From assembly GCA_001970955.1 (NCBI GenBank), contig MPUH01000165.1, positions 27,801-91,800 of the forward strand: DNA of 64,000 nt, read 5' to 3'. The position numbers and the translations under genes were made by a program. Source of the DNA: Stentor coeruleus (lineage: Eukaryota > Ciliophora > Heterotrichea > Heterotrichida > Stentoridae). The notes below the pieces were generated by a model. The model had not been told where the DNA came from, searched no databases, and saw only the letters and a program-made list of their open reading frames with translations. Shown here one piece after another: positions 1 through 10,068 of this stretch; the stretch's first letter is position 1, and every line of letters begins with the position of its first letter.

Positions 1-771
1 AAAAGCTGTACTAGCAAGGGAAATCAAACATCCCCAGCACAATTTAACTTTATGTATCTCAAATCTTCTCATCCTCCACTCAAACCTCGATATTTTCTCA
101 GTATAATTCTTCATTTTAACTTCCCTATTCATAGTTTCAATAGCAATTTTAGTATTTTTATGTACGAAACTTTCGAATTCCCTGATCTTTGAAGTAACTT
201 CAAGGTTTTTTTGTTTTTGAGCCTTATTATAAGGTGTCATATCTTTATTTTCAATCACAAAAACTGGGTTTAAATGATTTTTAGACTTGTTTTTAAGGTA
301 ATTTTCAGCGAATTTCACACTTTGTCCTTCGAACCGTGGAGTTGCAGAAAAATACACAACTTTTGTCGTATTTTTTATGCTTTCATTATACTTTCCAGGC
401 CCAATACACGACCGAGTTGTATTAAAAGTAGCCGTAGCACTTAAATTATGTGATTTCTGTGAATTTTTTCCTTTAACATCCTTATAAAACGTCTGTGTTA
501 CTTCAGGATCCTCTACTTTTTCAGGTTTTTTCACTTTTTTCTTAACAATTTTTCTAGTTTTCGAACTTGGAATTTCTAATGGAGGAAATGCAAAATCCTC
601 AAACTCTTGAAATTTGCCTTGAAGTTGTTGGAAAATCGGGATTATTTTTGAACTAGACTCTGAACAATTAGACTGCCCACTATATCTATAATTAGAAAAT
701 TTATCATAGACTATAGTTGTAGAATATTCAAGGTTTAATGTAGGTCGTTTTGAATTAGAATAGTTTTCCAT
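1..771 (-). CDS. Partial PG-rich (SHIPPO/STPGR-like) protein, N-terminal 257 residues
   Basis: The reading frame starts at an ATG complementary to 769-771 and stays open to the left edge, so the C-terminus lies outside the window. The visible part is basic and rich in Ser, Lys and Asn. Around residues 115-140 it contains CIGPGKYN, then about a dozen residues later VVYFSATPRFEG. This spacing resembles one sperm-tail PG-rich (SHIPPO) repeat, found in axonemal microtubule-associated proteins. That is a motif-level resemblance to a single repeat, so the assignment is tentative. The gene is followed at 846-1484 by another minus-strand gene of unknown function. No intron is needed in the visible part. 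Confidence 0.6.
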   Translation of the reverse strand, partial: MENYSNSKRPTLNLEYSTTIVYDKFSNYRYSGQSNCSESSSKIIPIFQQLQGKFQEFEDFAFPPLEIPSSKTRKIVKKKVKKPEKVEDPEVTQTFYKDVKGKNSQKSHNLSATATFNTTRSCIGPGKYNESIKNTTKVVYFSATPRFEGQSVKFAENYLKNKSKNHLNPVFVIENKDMTPYNKAQKQKNLEVTSKIREFESFVHKNTKIAIETMNREVKMKNYTEKISRFEWRMRRFEIHKVKLCWGCLISLASTAF

Positions 772-845
772 AATAATAGTTAATATTTATATATTTTAAT
801 ATATAAGTTAATTATTAAAAATACTGTTATTTAAACACTAATTCC

Positions 846-1484
846 TTAAAATGGAAACCTATTTTTATCTGCACCTGAAAACTTATCAACTAAATATTCT
901 GGGTTAAAACTTGTACTTTCATTGTAGATCAAAGATAAGTTTTTCTTTTTAACATTTTTGTTCCTTTTGATTTTATCATATGATTCATTCCTCATAATAG
1001 TTTTCGCATTTTCTATAGGACAGATTTTAGGTTCTTTAACTGCATTTGATATCTTTATTTCATTTTGTTTATCATGTTTATTGTCAAATAAAAACAGATC
1101 TTTAGTTTTTTGCTTTTGTGCTTGAAGATTTGTCACAGTCTGACAGCCGTATTTTTTTATAAGATTTTTAGGGTCGTTTAAGTAAATGTGACTTTTTTTC
1201 TCATAAGCATTTGCGGTTTGAGTTTCTTCATCTGTTACTATAGAAACTTTAGACCCTCTTCTTGAAGTTCCACTTGGTGTTCTATATGAAGTATCTATAC
1301 TATAATCTTTGACCTGTGTCCCAGACAAATGAATAAGTTCTGGTATTGTCAAAGAATCAAAGTCTCTTTGGATAATATGAAGGCCATATAAAAACACTGA
1401 GTCTATACAAGTTTGCCATTTACTCCTAGGATAATCTGATAGGAATTCTCTGACTTCAGGGTATTTCATAACATTATCCAACAT
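846..1484 (-). CDS. Hypothetical protein, 212 aa
   Basis: This is a complete frame from ATG to TAA with a fairly hydrophobic, structured-looking N-terminal 55 residues (Trp23, several Leu/Ile, DYPRSKW and SLTIPELIHLSG). A long Lys/Asn/Ser-rich, probably disordered tail follows. No domain was recognised. It lies 43 bp from the stop of MUS81 on the same strand, and the two are probably separate transcripts, as is usual in ciliates. The basic tail and the neighbouring partial ciliary-type protein are compatible with a cytoskeletal protein, but nothing in the sequence shows this. Confidence 0.6.
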   Translation of the reverse strand: MLDNVMKYPEVREFLSDYPRSKWQTCIDSVFLYGLHIIQRDFDSLTIPELIHLSGTQVKDYSIDTSYRTPSGTSRRGSKVSIVTDEETQTANAYEKKSHIYLNDPKNLIKKYGCQTVTNLQAQKQKTKDLFLFDNKHDKQNEIKISNAVKEPKICPIENAKTIMRNESYDKIKRNKNVKKKNLSLIYNESTSFNPEYLVDKFSGADKNRFPF

Positions 1485-1526
1485 TATTATATAATAATTT
1501 CATATATAAATAACCAAAATAAATAC

Positions 1527-2945
1527 TTAGTTTAAAAACAATTCAATCAAAGCATTTCTTGTATTTTTACTTATACAGTTCCCATTAGCCAATTTTATAC
1601 TTTTTAAAACCCTATTTAATTCACGTTTACCTTTATCTTGTGCATTTTTTAGTTCTAAAAACATTTTCATAGGGGTTTTGTATTTTTTTAATATAGCTAA
1701 AGTGCTTTGTTCTCCCAAATTTTCTATTGCCCTAAGCTGTTTACCAAATATATCCCCTACTGTAACCCCATTATGAGGACTAGTAAAATCATAGAATTCT
1801 TCATATGTTGATAAAGAACTAATTTTCGAATATGACCAAGATGAGACTTCATTAAATAAAGCATTTGTAAACCTCGCAAGCCAATTAAGTGTATCCTTAG
1901 AATCAGCAGTGTTTTTTATAAGAAAATTATAATTGAATTTTGTGCTAAGTAAAGAGTTTAAAATTGTACTTGAGTTAACTTTAGAAGATTTTTTTACAAT
2001 TGTCCCTTCAAGTAAATAAATACACACAGCATTACTCATTTTCATACGAATTTTCTGGTCTTCGTATCTTGAGTCAATTATCGATTGAGCTAAATCATCA
2101 GCGGTTTTTCTTTCAACCACATAATTCAACATATAATCCTGATATTTTTTACCTATTTTAACCCTACATACCCATTGATAATCCCCAATCCATAATTTTC
2201 TCCTTTCAACAATTACGTTTCTATTTTCTAACCTTGAGCATATAACATTAAAATCCATTGATTGTCTTTCTGCACTATCAACAAATAAAACTATTGAAAA
2301 ATCATCAATTCCCCCATCAGTTTCTTGATCATAAAATTCTTGACTTGAAGTGTTTTTAATCCAACTATCAGGGATAAAACTTTCTAATAAAGGTTTTTGA
2401 ACTGTTGGACATTCTGAATGTAATTTTAAAGCTAAGGATTTACCGATTTCAGTTAGAAAATATTTCCCGTTTTCTTCTTTTATTATATCGATTTCAGCTA
2501 AATGTTGAAGGATAATATCAAGATTTTGGGGTTCTTCAAGTTTGTAATCAGAGAGATATTTTGAGATTATATATGGGAAATCATATGTTGCTAGAGATTC
2601 TTCGGATTTATTTAGACACATTAAACAGACCCATTCTGGAGATCGAAAAGGAGGATTGTATGAGATTTTTTTATTACCCGGCTGAGGACTAGCTTTTCGT
2701 TTTACAGGCTTGTCTTTAAGCCAAGAATCGATTTCAGATGCCCACCATGGTCCTACACCTTGAACAAGAAGGGCAGCTGCTTTTCCAGAGATTATAGGAA
2801 GCGGGAATTTTTCTAGGGCTTGTTGGATTCTTTTGGCATTACTAGCTTTTTGGTCATTGTTTTGTTTTTGAAGAGCTCTTTTTAGACTTTCAAGCTTGTA
2901 GTAGATATAGGAATTTTCTTCACAACCAAGTTTGCTTTTAGACAT
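1527..2945 (-). CDS. MUS81: MUS81 crossover junction endonuclease, 472 aa
   Basis: The protein is the catalytic subunit of the MUS81-EME1 structure-selective nuclease, which cuts 3' flaps, replication forks and Holliday-junction intermediates. An N-terminal helix-hairpin-helix region (about residues 1-80, with GVGPWW) is followed by a winged-helix-like segment (about 100-175). The ERCC4 nuclease domain covers about 215-350, with the metal-binding signature GDYQW followed by VERKTADDL, matching GDXnERKX3D, then SIIDSRYEDQKIRMK. A C-terminal helix-hairpin-helix segment (about 400-470, AIENLGEQSTLAILKKY) completes the usual MUS81 order. All catalytic residues are present. In ciliates MUS81 is expected to act in meiotic crossover resolution. 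Confidence 0.93.
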   Translation of the reverse strand: MSKSKLGCEENSYIYYKLESLKRALQKQNNDQKASNAKRIQQALEKFPLPIISGKAAALLVQGVGPWWASEIDSWLKDKPVKRKASPQPGNKKISYNPPFRSPEWVCLMCLNKSEESLATYDFPYIISKYLSDYKLEEPQNLDIILQHLAEIDIIKEENGKYFLTEIGKSLALKLHSECPTVQKPLLESFIPDSWIKNTSSQEFYDQETDGGIDDFSIVLFVDSAERQSMDFNVICSRLENRNVIVERRKLWIGDYQWVCRVKIGKKYQDYMLNYVVERKTADDLAQSIIDSRYEDQKIRMKMSNAVCIYLLEGTIVKKSSKVNSSTILNSLLSTKFNYNFLIKNTADSKDTLNWLARFTNALFNEVSSWSYSKISSLSTYEEFYDFTSPHNGVTVGDIFGKQLRAIENLGEQSTLAILKKYKTPMKMFLELKNAQDKGKRELNRVLKSIKLANGNCISKNTRNALIELFLN

Positions 2946-3579
2946 GTTGTAAGGCTATTTACATATGTTTTTGGATTTATGAAGTATTTTTTAAAAATTA
3001 AATTTTTGGTTTGGTTTGAAGGATGATATGATAGGATTGTGGATAAGGTTTTGGTTGAAAATTGTTTAAAAGGTTTTTTTGTAGGTTTTTGAGGAGGCTT
3101 TAAGAGATATTTTAAGGGTTTTTAGGGTTTTGTATAGAGGAGATGGTTTTAAAAATATAAATTTAAATAAAGATACCGCGTAAATAAAATACGATTTTTA
3201 TAGTCTTGTTGGAGAATATGATGATATATACTAATTAGATTTTGAAAATGCTTTTATGGTAGATTTAATATTTTTATGTGAATATCATTATTATTATAAC
3301 ACATATCTTCTGCACTTAGCATTTTTTTAAACTGAACTTTTAAACAAAAGAGCATTTGCATTTGTATTTTACACAACTTTCTCAATCAACCTTAATATTG
3401 TATATCACCCAATAACTCATACCTAATTTTCTATACAAAATAAAATCATTCACATCACCATTCAAGCCTAAAAAAACCCCTAATCCTATAACCCTCAAAA
3501 AAAGCCTAAAACCCATCAATTCCTAAAAAAAGGCAACAAATCATATAAAACTCAATATTTAATTAGTTTATATAAAATA
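2946..3579. other. Intergenic, no gene seen
   Basis: AT-rich sequence without a supportable frame. The plus strand is G/T-rich near MUS81 (its 5' flank) and becomes A/C-rich toward the next minus-strand gene, with the switch near 3300. Confidence 0.6.
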
Positions 3580-4257
3580 TTAAAGAGAATCCAAAAGCGC
3601 TGACTTATAATTTATCGAAGCAGTTGTCGATTCCCCTGAAAACTTAGCACTCGAAGTCTTTGTATGCGTTTTTTTCCTAGGGATCAAATATTTATTCAAT
3701 TCATTATTCAACAAATCAATATTTTCATGTAAATACTCCACATCTTTTTGCTTCTGTTCCAGTTTCTCTCTAAAATCTTGTATAGCTTTAGCATATTTTA
3801 CTATCTGCTGCTGCGACTTCATAAGTTTTTCTTTAAGAGCATTATTTTCTACATCCCTTAAATCCCCAATAAGTAAACTGCTAATTTCTTTACATTCACT
3901 TTGTTTTAAAAACATACCTCCTATAGGTGCTCTAATCATTTTTTGTATTGTATTAAATGTATTAGGCTTTTCTATAAGGATTAATGATTTTTCTAACGAC
4001 ATATCTGTAACACTAAGGCATTTTTTTAAAGATCCAACTAATGAAGCTAAGTAATCTAAGCTTTCAGGTATAGAATTTAATCTTGGAGATAGAGAATATG
4101 TCAAATATTTAGCATTAAACATGGTTTTGTGCATATCATCTATAATTTCAACAAGTTTTTCTAGTATATTTGAGTTTTCTTGGGGTTCTATGAAGTCTTC
4201 TATTTCTTGTATATCAAGTTTTTTATGTTGTTGACAAGCTGCTGATTTCAGATCCAT
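3580..4257 (-). CDS. Hypothetical coiled-coil protein, 225 aa
   Basis: This is a complete frame on the minus strand, stop TAA. Residues about 30-130 are predicted helical and contain little low-complexity sequence. Residues about 135-190 form a heptad-like coiled coil (KLMKSQQQIVKYAKAIQDF and the following Glu/Lys/Leu run). The last 35 residues are basic and Ser/Thr-rich. No known domain was recognised. It is separated by 121 bp from the stop of the phosphodiesterase gene on the same strand. Confidence 0.65.
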   Translation of the reverse strand: MDLKSAACQQHKKLDIQEIEDFIEPQENSNILEKLVEIIDDMHKTMFNAKYLTYSLSPRLNSIPESLDYLASLVGSLKKCLSVTDMSLEKSLILIEKPNTFNTIQKMIRAPIGGMFLKQSECKEISSLLIGDLRDVENNALKEKLMKSQQQIVKYAKAIQDFREKLEQKQKDVEYLHENIDLLNNELNKYLIPRKKTHTKTSSAKFSGESTTASINYKSALLDSL

Positions 4258-4378
4258 TTATTAATAAATTATTTACTTTAAGCCTGTTATAAAAATTAAA
4301 GCTTAAGTCATAGATTTATATAAAAACTATCTTATAATAAGAGTAAATATAAAACTATATAAAATTAAGTACTTTAAA

Positions 4379-5461
4379 CTAGCTAAAAGTTTCAAAGCTT
4401 TTTAGCTCAGCCCATTTCTTTTGATTTTGCTGTAAAGTTCTTATGTGGTCGTCTAGGTCATCAAGATGATTGCTTAAATTTATCCACATTGGCATTATTA
4501 TACTTTTAATAAACCCAACTTGTGAGTTTTTGATTTTCGTTATGTCTCTACCAAGATGTAGATGGTCAGACACAGTTATGCCTATTTTTTCTTCTTGAGA
4601 ACATTGCTGGTTGAACTCTCTACAAAGACGTAAACTCCAGAGAACAGCGAGTGGGAAATTAACAGTTTGGTTTCCAAGGTCGGCACTATGTAAAACGAAG
4701 CTCATAAAATTTACCCTATGCTGTCTGTTTTTAACACTATAACTTTGCATAGTATTCTCAAACTTCTCTTCTGTATCCTTATGTTTCGCCATATCCGTGC
4801 TCAAAATACACTCAAGGAAAATCTTTCTAGCATATTCAAACTCCATATCCGTTAATATCTGACTTTTTTCAACCAATCTTATCAACACCGATGCATGATG
4901 ATTTTCCAACACCGACTCATTATTATATTTCACAGTCAGTTCATTTTTTGTAGCAATCAAAAACGAATTATTAAGCCCTGGATGACAAAGATCATGTCCT
5001 AATCCTGATAACAACAAATAAAAATACTCTTTTCCATGTAAATATCTTGAATATTTTTCATTTCTTTCTCCAATCGAATACAAACTTTGGGCAACAGCAA
5101 ATCCATGCCAAAAGTTATGAAATGGGACAAATGAAAAGTAGTTATTTCTTATTAAATCCAATAAAGTAAATAAACATCGAGAATTTGTGTCGAATTGTTT
5201 GAGCATTTCCATTGCGTATTGAACAAGTTCTTTTGAGGAATAATTGAATAATGGGAAATCTTTGTCTAATAACTCTGTTGAGATTGGGAAAAAAGGGTAG
5301 TCGAAATGAGATGGTTCAAAAGATGGAGCTAGGGATTCTTTTATTGGGAATGAGGTTTGGATATCGTTAAAACATTCAATGGAATTTGAGGATTTTAATA
5401 TTGAGTCCTCTTCGACTGCTAGGAACCAACAACTGCCTGGTTTAGTTGATACACAGCCCAT
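4379..5461 (-). CDS. 3',5'-cyclic nucleotide phosphodiesterase with N-acylation motif, 360 aa
   Basis: This is a class I PDE catalytic domain that hydrolyses cAMP and/or cGMP. The family's metal ligands are all visible: HNFWH (first two His), GHDLCHPGLNN (His-Asp pair) and HSADLGN (last Asp). The invariant substrate Gln lies in SQVGFIKSIIMPMW. The first motif reads HGFAV where many PDEs have HAxDV. No GAF or membrane segment is present. The N-terminus MGCVSTKPGS predicts Gly2 myristoylation and Cys3 palmitoylation, which would tether the enzyme to membranes. It shares this feature with the small MGxC proteins and the MORN protein in this window. The start is the first ATG and the one that exposes Gly2. 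Specificity for cAMP or cGMP cannot be read from the sequence. Confidence 0.92.
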   Translation of the reverse strand: MGCVSTKPGSCWFLAVEEDSILKSSNSIECFNDIQTSFPIKESLAPSFEPSHFDYPFFPISTELLDKDFPLFNYSSKELVQYAMEMLKQFDTNSRCLFTLLDLIRNNYFSFVPFHNFWHGFAVAQSLYSIGERNEKYSRYLHGKEYFYLLLSGLGHDLCHPGLNNSFLIATKNELTVKYNNESVLENHHASVLIRLVEKSQILTDMEFEYARKIFLECILSTDMAKHKDTEEKFENTMQSYSVKNRQHRVNFMSFVLHSADLGNQTVNFPLAVLWSLRLCREFNQQCSQEEKIGITVSDHLHLGRDITKIKNSQVGFIKSIIMPMWINLSNHLDDLDDHIRTLQQNQKKWAELKSFETFS

Positions 5462-6272
5462 ATTAGTTATTTGTCAATTTATTATCAGAATGATTTTGAA
5501 GTTGATTTGTATGGATTTTTGATAGGAAGATAAAGGGAAGGATGATGAAGGGTTTTGATTTTTGAATTTAAGAGGTTTTTGAAGATAGGAATTTATAATG
5601 GATGATGGGGTTTTTATTATAAGAATTGTGAGGGAAATTAAGAATGATATGATATTTGGAAATGGGATTGTGTGATTTTTTAGAAGGTTAAAGGAGAATT
5701 AGAGATGCTAAGATTAAATAAAAAGTTATGATGGGGTTTGAATTTTGATGCTAGGTTTGAATTTTTTAATTAGTTATGTTGATATTTGTGCACTTTTTAG
5801 TATATTTTAGGCATAAAAATTAATGGGTGTAAAAGTAGGTGTTATAATAAAAAATGCTTAGGTTTGGTTTACGAGATTATATAGATTATAGTTTTTATAT
5901 TTGAAAAGATAAGTTTTTATTAAGATATGATGAGATTTTAAGCTTTTTTTATAGGTAGATCTAATAGAAAATGTAGGGATGATACAAACATAACTAATAT
6001 AGTTTATAATTTATATAGTAAAAGCTTCTGGTGTATTTATGGAAATCAGATTAAATTAGCTTAGAGATTTAGACTAGATAAAATGTAAATAAATTAGAAA
6101 TATTGTAAAATTATAAATTATCTATAAATATGATGAGCTTGAGGAAAGATATATATCATCATAAAGTATGCTAAAATCCATATAAAGCTACACCCAGAAT
6201 CCTAAAACCATAAAACCAATACTTTTTAAATTATACTTTCTATTTATCATAATCCAAATAATAATAAACTAC
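5462..6272. other. Intergenic between divergent genes, no gene seen
   Basis: This stretch holds the 5' flanks of the PDE (minus) and the lifeguard gene (plus). The plus strand changes from G/T-rich near the PDE to A/C-rich just before 6273, as expected for two divergent upstream regions. Confidence 0.6.
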
Positions 6273-7142
6273 ATGAGTGTCAATCCTGAAATTAATCCTG
6301 AACAACTAAAAGAATCAGAAAACATAGAAACAGGCCGATCCAACAGCCAGCAAGTTATCATAGCTTTTGCCGAAAACGACCTCCCCCATACCTTCAGATT
6401 CGGAAATTCTAATCAAGAAAGCCCTATACCAAAAAAGCAACTCTCAAGATTAAATTCATTAACAAAATTCTATGAAAATTCAATGAAAACAAATAAAAAC
6501 GACAGGAACAATTTCATAAAAAAAGTGTATTTTTTAGTTGCAACCCAGTTATTCATAACAATATTATTTGTCGGAATTATAGTTGGATTTAAAATTATCA
6601 AAGAAAATATAAGAAAAACATCATATATTGCAATAGCAACTTTTTTATCAGCATTAATCATCAGCTTAATTACAATTTGTTGTATAAAACCAGCCCGTAA
6701 ATACCCTTGGAATTATCTATTGCTTTTTTCTTTTAATATATTTATCACATATACAGTTGGGTATATTTCAGCATATTACGATAGTTTAGCTGTACTTTCT
6801 GCTAGTTTTACAACATTAGGATTAGTTTTTTCTTTAGCAATTTATGTGCATTTTTCAAAAAAAGACTTTAATTTTTGTATTGGGATTACTATAAGTATTA
6901 TAGCTGGGATACTGTTTTTTAGTTTGTCGATGTCATTTGCTTATGTTAGTATTGTAAATTCGGTTATTGGGTTTAGTTTTGTGATTATTTTTTCTATTTT
7001 TATTGTTTATGATATACAACTTATATGTGGAGGAAGGTATAGTGCACTGAGTTATGATGATTATGTTATTGGTGCGATGTTATTGTATATAGATATTGTT
7101 GCCCTTTTTCTTTATATACTTAGTCTTTTAAAGTCTAAATAA
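6273..7142 (+). CDS. Bax inhibitor-1/lifeguard (TMBIM) family membrane protein, 289 aa
   Basis: The family comprises seven-helix calcium-leak and cell-death suppressor proteins of ER, Golgi and plasma membranes. An 85-residue polar cytosolic N-terminus precedes about seven hydrophobic segments between residues 88 and 286. The C-terminal hallmark is clear: FIVYDIQLICGG, then YDDYVIGAMLLYIDIVALFLYIL, matching the BI-1/LFG signature including the Asp residues that form the pH-sensitive pore latch. Length is typical for the lifeguard branch. The start ATG lies in an A/C-rich upstream tract and the gene ends on TAA. Confidence 0.92.
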   Translation: MSVNPEINPEQLKESENIETGRSNSQQVIIAFAENDLPHTFRFGNSNQESPIPKKQLSRLNSLTKFYENSMKTNKNDRNNFIKKVYFLVATQLFITILFVGIIVGFKIIKENIRKTSYIAIATFLSALIISLITICCIKPARKYPWNYLLLFSFNIFITYTVGYISAYYDSLAVLSASFTTLGLVFSLAIYVHFSKKDFNFCIGITISIIAGILFFSLSMSFAYVSIVNSVIGFSFVIIFSIFIVYDIQLICGGRYSALSYDDYVIGAMLLYIDIVALFLYILSLLKSK

Positions 7143-7821
7143 TAATTATGTTGAAGGGTAGGATTTTATGTGAGGCTTTATATGGAGGATAGATATTTGG
7201 ATTGAGTGGTTGTAAGGTTTGTTAATTAATGTTAAAGGCTTTTTTATATTATAGGATGATATGAAATAAATAACTGATAAAATCATATTAGTTTTAATGA
7301 AAGCTTTAACTTGATATAATTACTTCATAAATCCAGAATTTGCAATTAGAAAACCCATCATAAAATCCTAATTAAATCACTAATAGCCCTTTAAAACATA
7401 ATGAATACACATAAAAGTCTTAACTGTTTTGAAATAACCTTCTTCGATATAACTCATTCTAAAAACAATCAAAATTCTTATTACTAAATACTTTAAAAAT
7501 AAAATATTCTCAACATATCAATAATAGTCTTTATCACATCTACCTTAGAATTTACTATCAGACTTCAAACCTTAAAAAAAATATTTCCTTATCTTATAAC
7601 CTTTAATAATATAAAACATCAATCAAAAATATAAATAACAAAATCATCTTTTACAATAAAACCTAACACAAAACTATCCTAAATCGCACTCCTCAGCTAC
7701 AAACACAAATTTCAAATCTCGAAATCTTTAAAAATCCTAATCAAAATCTTTGCATTTCTTAAAAAATGGTCACAACTTGGTTTCATCTTCAAAAACCAAG
7801 TGAAAAAAAGAAAGTATTCAA
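7143..7821. other. Intergenic between convergent genes, no gene seen
   Basis: 3' flanks of the lifeguard gene (G/T-rich on the plus strand to about 7260) and of the RRM gene (A/C-rich from about 7330). No supportable frame was found. Confidence 0.6.
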
Positions 7822-8286
7822 TTAACTACTTAAAAATGAGGGCAATACTGGGATCAAATAATTGTTGAACCGTGGGGGATCAAGTAATATAAAAGCCCCT
7901 GGAGGTAAGTGGGATTTTTTGCATGGCTTATTAGCCACATCCAATGAAGTGACTGAAAGCAAAGACGCAAACAATGATGGTTGCTTTGTGTTATTGAGTT
8001 GCAAAGCTTTGCATGCACTCTCGCTTTGTTCAAAGAGAACTGAACAATTCCTTCGACCAAGGAACCTTATCGACTCAATCCTCCCAAATTTACAGAAAAC
8101 ATTCGCGATATCGTCAGCTTTTACGTTGCTGCCGAAGCCTTGAAGTAAATTTGTTCGACCAAGGAACCTTATCGACTCAATCCTCCCAAATTTACAGAAA
8201 ACATTCGCGATATCGTCAGCTTTTACGTTGCTGCCGAAGCCTTGAAGTAAGATTTGGCGACTTTCTTCTCTATCACGCTTTGCCAT
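7822..8286 (-). CDS. Small RRM RNA-binding protein with duplicated segment, 154 aa as written
   Basis: Residues from about 12 onward fit an RNA recognition motif: beta1 ILLQGFGS (RNP2-like), helix VKADDIANVFCKFG, beta2 RIESIRFLG, then CSVLFEQSESACKAL (RNP1-like strand and helix 2). A 34-residue unit (LLQGFG to FLGR) occurs twice in tandem because of a 102-bp direct repeat. Without it the protein would be 120 aa and a normal single RRM. An upstream in-frame TTG exists, but the ATG at 8286 is chosen. The C-terminal 45 residues are Pro/Leu-rich and match nothing I recognise. Confidence 0.65.
   Translation of the reverse strand: MAKRDREESRQILLQGFGSNVKADDIANVFCKFGRIESIRFLGRTNLLQGFGSNVKADDIANVFCKFGRIESIRFLGRRNCSVLFEQSESACKALQLNNTKQPSLFASLLSVTSLDVANKPCKKSHLPPGAFILLDPPRFNNYLIPVLPSFLSS
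8054..8250. repeat. Perfect direct repeat of about 95 bp, period 102, in the RRM gene
   Basis: Copies lie at about 8054-8148 and 8156-8250 and look identical. The period is 34 codons, so the frame is kept. There is no N at the junction, unlike the thirteen overlap duplications elsewhere in the window. It may be a gap filled with an unmerged overlap or a true recent duplication. Confidence 0.85.
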
Positions 8287-8342
8287 TAATATATATTGTG
8301 GGCTGGGCCTTTGTTTTATTAAAGACAATAAGACTTATATGA

Positions 8343-10068
8343 AGATAATAATAATTGTTTTCCTGAAATTTTTATTAGGGTAAATAGGAGAAATGAGAAT
8401 ATAAAAACGTTAAAGAAGAGGTTTAATTTTTTTGTAAGTAAGTTTTTATATTATTATTGGATGCTTTGTTTTAGATTAAAGATAGGATATGATTAAGGTG
8501 TATTTATATTAGAAATATATAGTTCGGGATGGAAAGTGTAGTAGAGAAGTTGCCAAGAAAATTATGTATTTTAGCTTTGATAATATAAAATTATCAAAAT
8601 AAATACCAAAAATGCTGACTAGGTTTAAAATAACAATTTTTATCTTTAATAAAAACCGCGTTATCATCCAAAAGCCTTCAAAATCTTAATAAAAACCTTT
8701 TTCAAAATATTATACCTTCTTTTATCCTCTAGCTTAGCCCATATGCATCTTTCCCTTAGCAGAAATTAAATTTCATTGTTAGACATAAAACTTTATTATA
8801 GGCAATCAGATTAAAATTATATAACAAAATAGAATGACTTCATAGAACATTTTAGCTCATATTTTCTAAATGAAAATACTAAAATTTATGATTTCGACGA
8901 ATCTCACCCTGACCTATTTACCTTTATTGATTCCTAAGCATTTAAGCTTATTTTAAGTAAAGATTCTTTACTTTATATCAGAAATGAAATACATTATAAA
9001 ATTCATACATTTATCCTTAAAGCAAATAACTTAAAGTTATATTTAATAGATTAACAATGATAAAAATAAAAATACAATTCAAATCGAGTTATCATTCAAA
9101 AGAAAATTTATATGATTTTTTAACTTAATTAGTATAACAAAAAGTAAATTCAAATACAAATAAACTCTCAATATATAAAAGCGTATATATAATCCAAGGA
9201 CCAAAATAATCCTATAAACTTATTTAAACTTCAAAAAAATCTCACATTAAGTAGACTCCTTTGTGAAAGATATAAAAATACTCTTTTCTTAAAAACCTTC
9301 AAGTTAATTCTCTTATAGTATCATAACAAAATATAATAGGAATTTTGTTTTAAATAGTTTATCACTATATTCTGAAATCAAAAACTCAGAAGAAATTTTG
9401 ATTCAGCTTGAAGATAATAATATTATATTATTTATCCCATTTCCTTTGTTTATTGATAAAAAGCAAAAACTTGTTTTATAAGTGATTATAAAAAATAAGA
9501 TTTTGAGTTTTTTACTTTACATTTTGTCTTTAAAAATATATAAAATCAGTAGGACTACATCATTATAATTATTCAATAAACCATTTAGTTATAAAATCCA
9601 TATAATATTGCATATTTATTTTTCATATATATTTTCTTACTAAGCGTTTAAAAATCATATTTAAGCATAGCAAACTACTCTTATATCATATTTCTTCTCA
9701 TCAATTATAAATTCTATAAATTCATCATCAAACCCTTATTATTCCATATTTATTTTTCATATATATTTTCTTACTAAGCGTTTAAAAATCATATTTAAGC
9801 ATAGCAAACTACTCTTATATCATATTTCTTCTCACTCCATCCCACACATCCTCTACAATCACAAAACTTTACCATAAGCATATTTTCATCTTCTAATCCA
9901 AAATCTTTAATCAACCCATATTTCATCAATAATCCTACTTTTATAAATACAAACCTCACAATTTCCACATTCCTCCTAAACCAAACATAAAAATCTCAAA
10001 TAATAAAACATGATTATCTCTAAATCAATTTAAAAATCCAAAATCTATTTATTTTATTATAAACCATA
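8343..10068. other. 1.7-kb gap; possible decayed coding fragments
   Basis: Mostly AT-rich DNA. On the plus strand, coding-looking stretches without a start are seen: around 8900-8940 (FDESHPDLFTFIDS), about 8960-9050, and an open run 9308-9481 ending in TAA (KNSEEILIQLEDNNIILFIP). They could be remnants of one broken gene, but no family was recognised. The last 230 bp are A/C-rich, as is usual upstream of a plus-strand gene. Confidence 0.25.
9611..9834. repeat. Identical 90-bp direct repeat, period 134
   Basis: Copies at 9611-9700 and 9745-9834 appear identical and are separated by 44 bp of different sequence. They lie in non-coding DNA. Confidence 0.85.

Noticed and set aside
7862-8342. Two plus-strand frames across the RRM gene
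   Set aside because: They duplicate with the 102-bp repeat and have no domain, whereas the minus strand gives a recognisable RRM.
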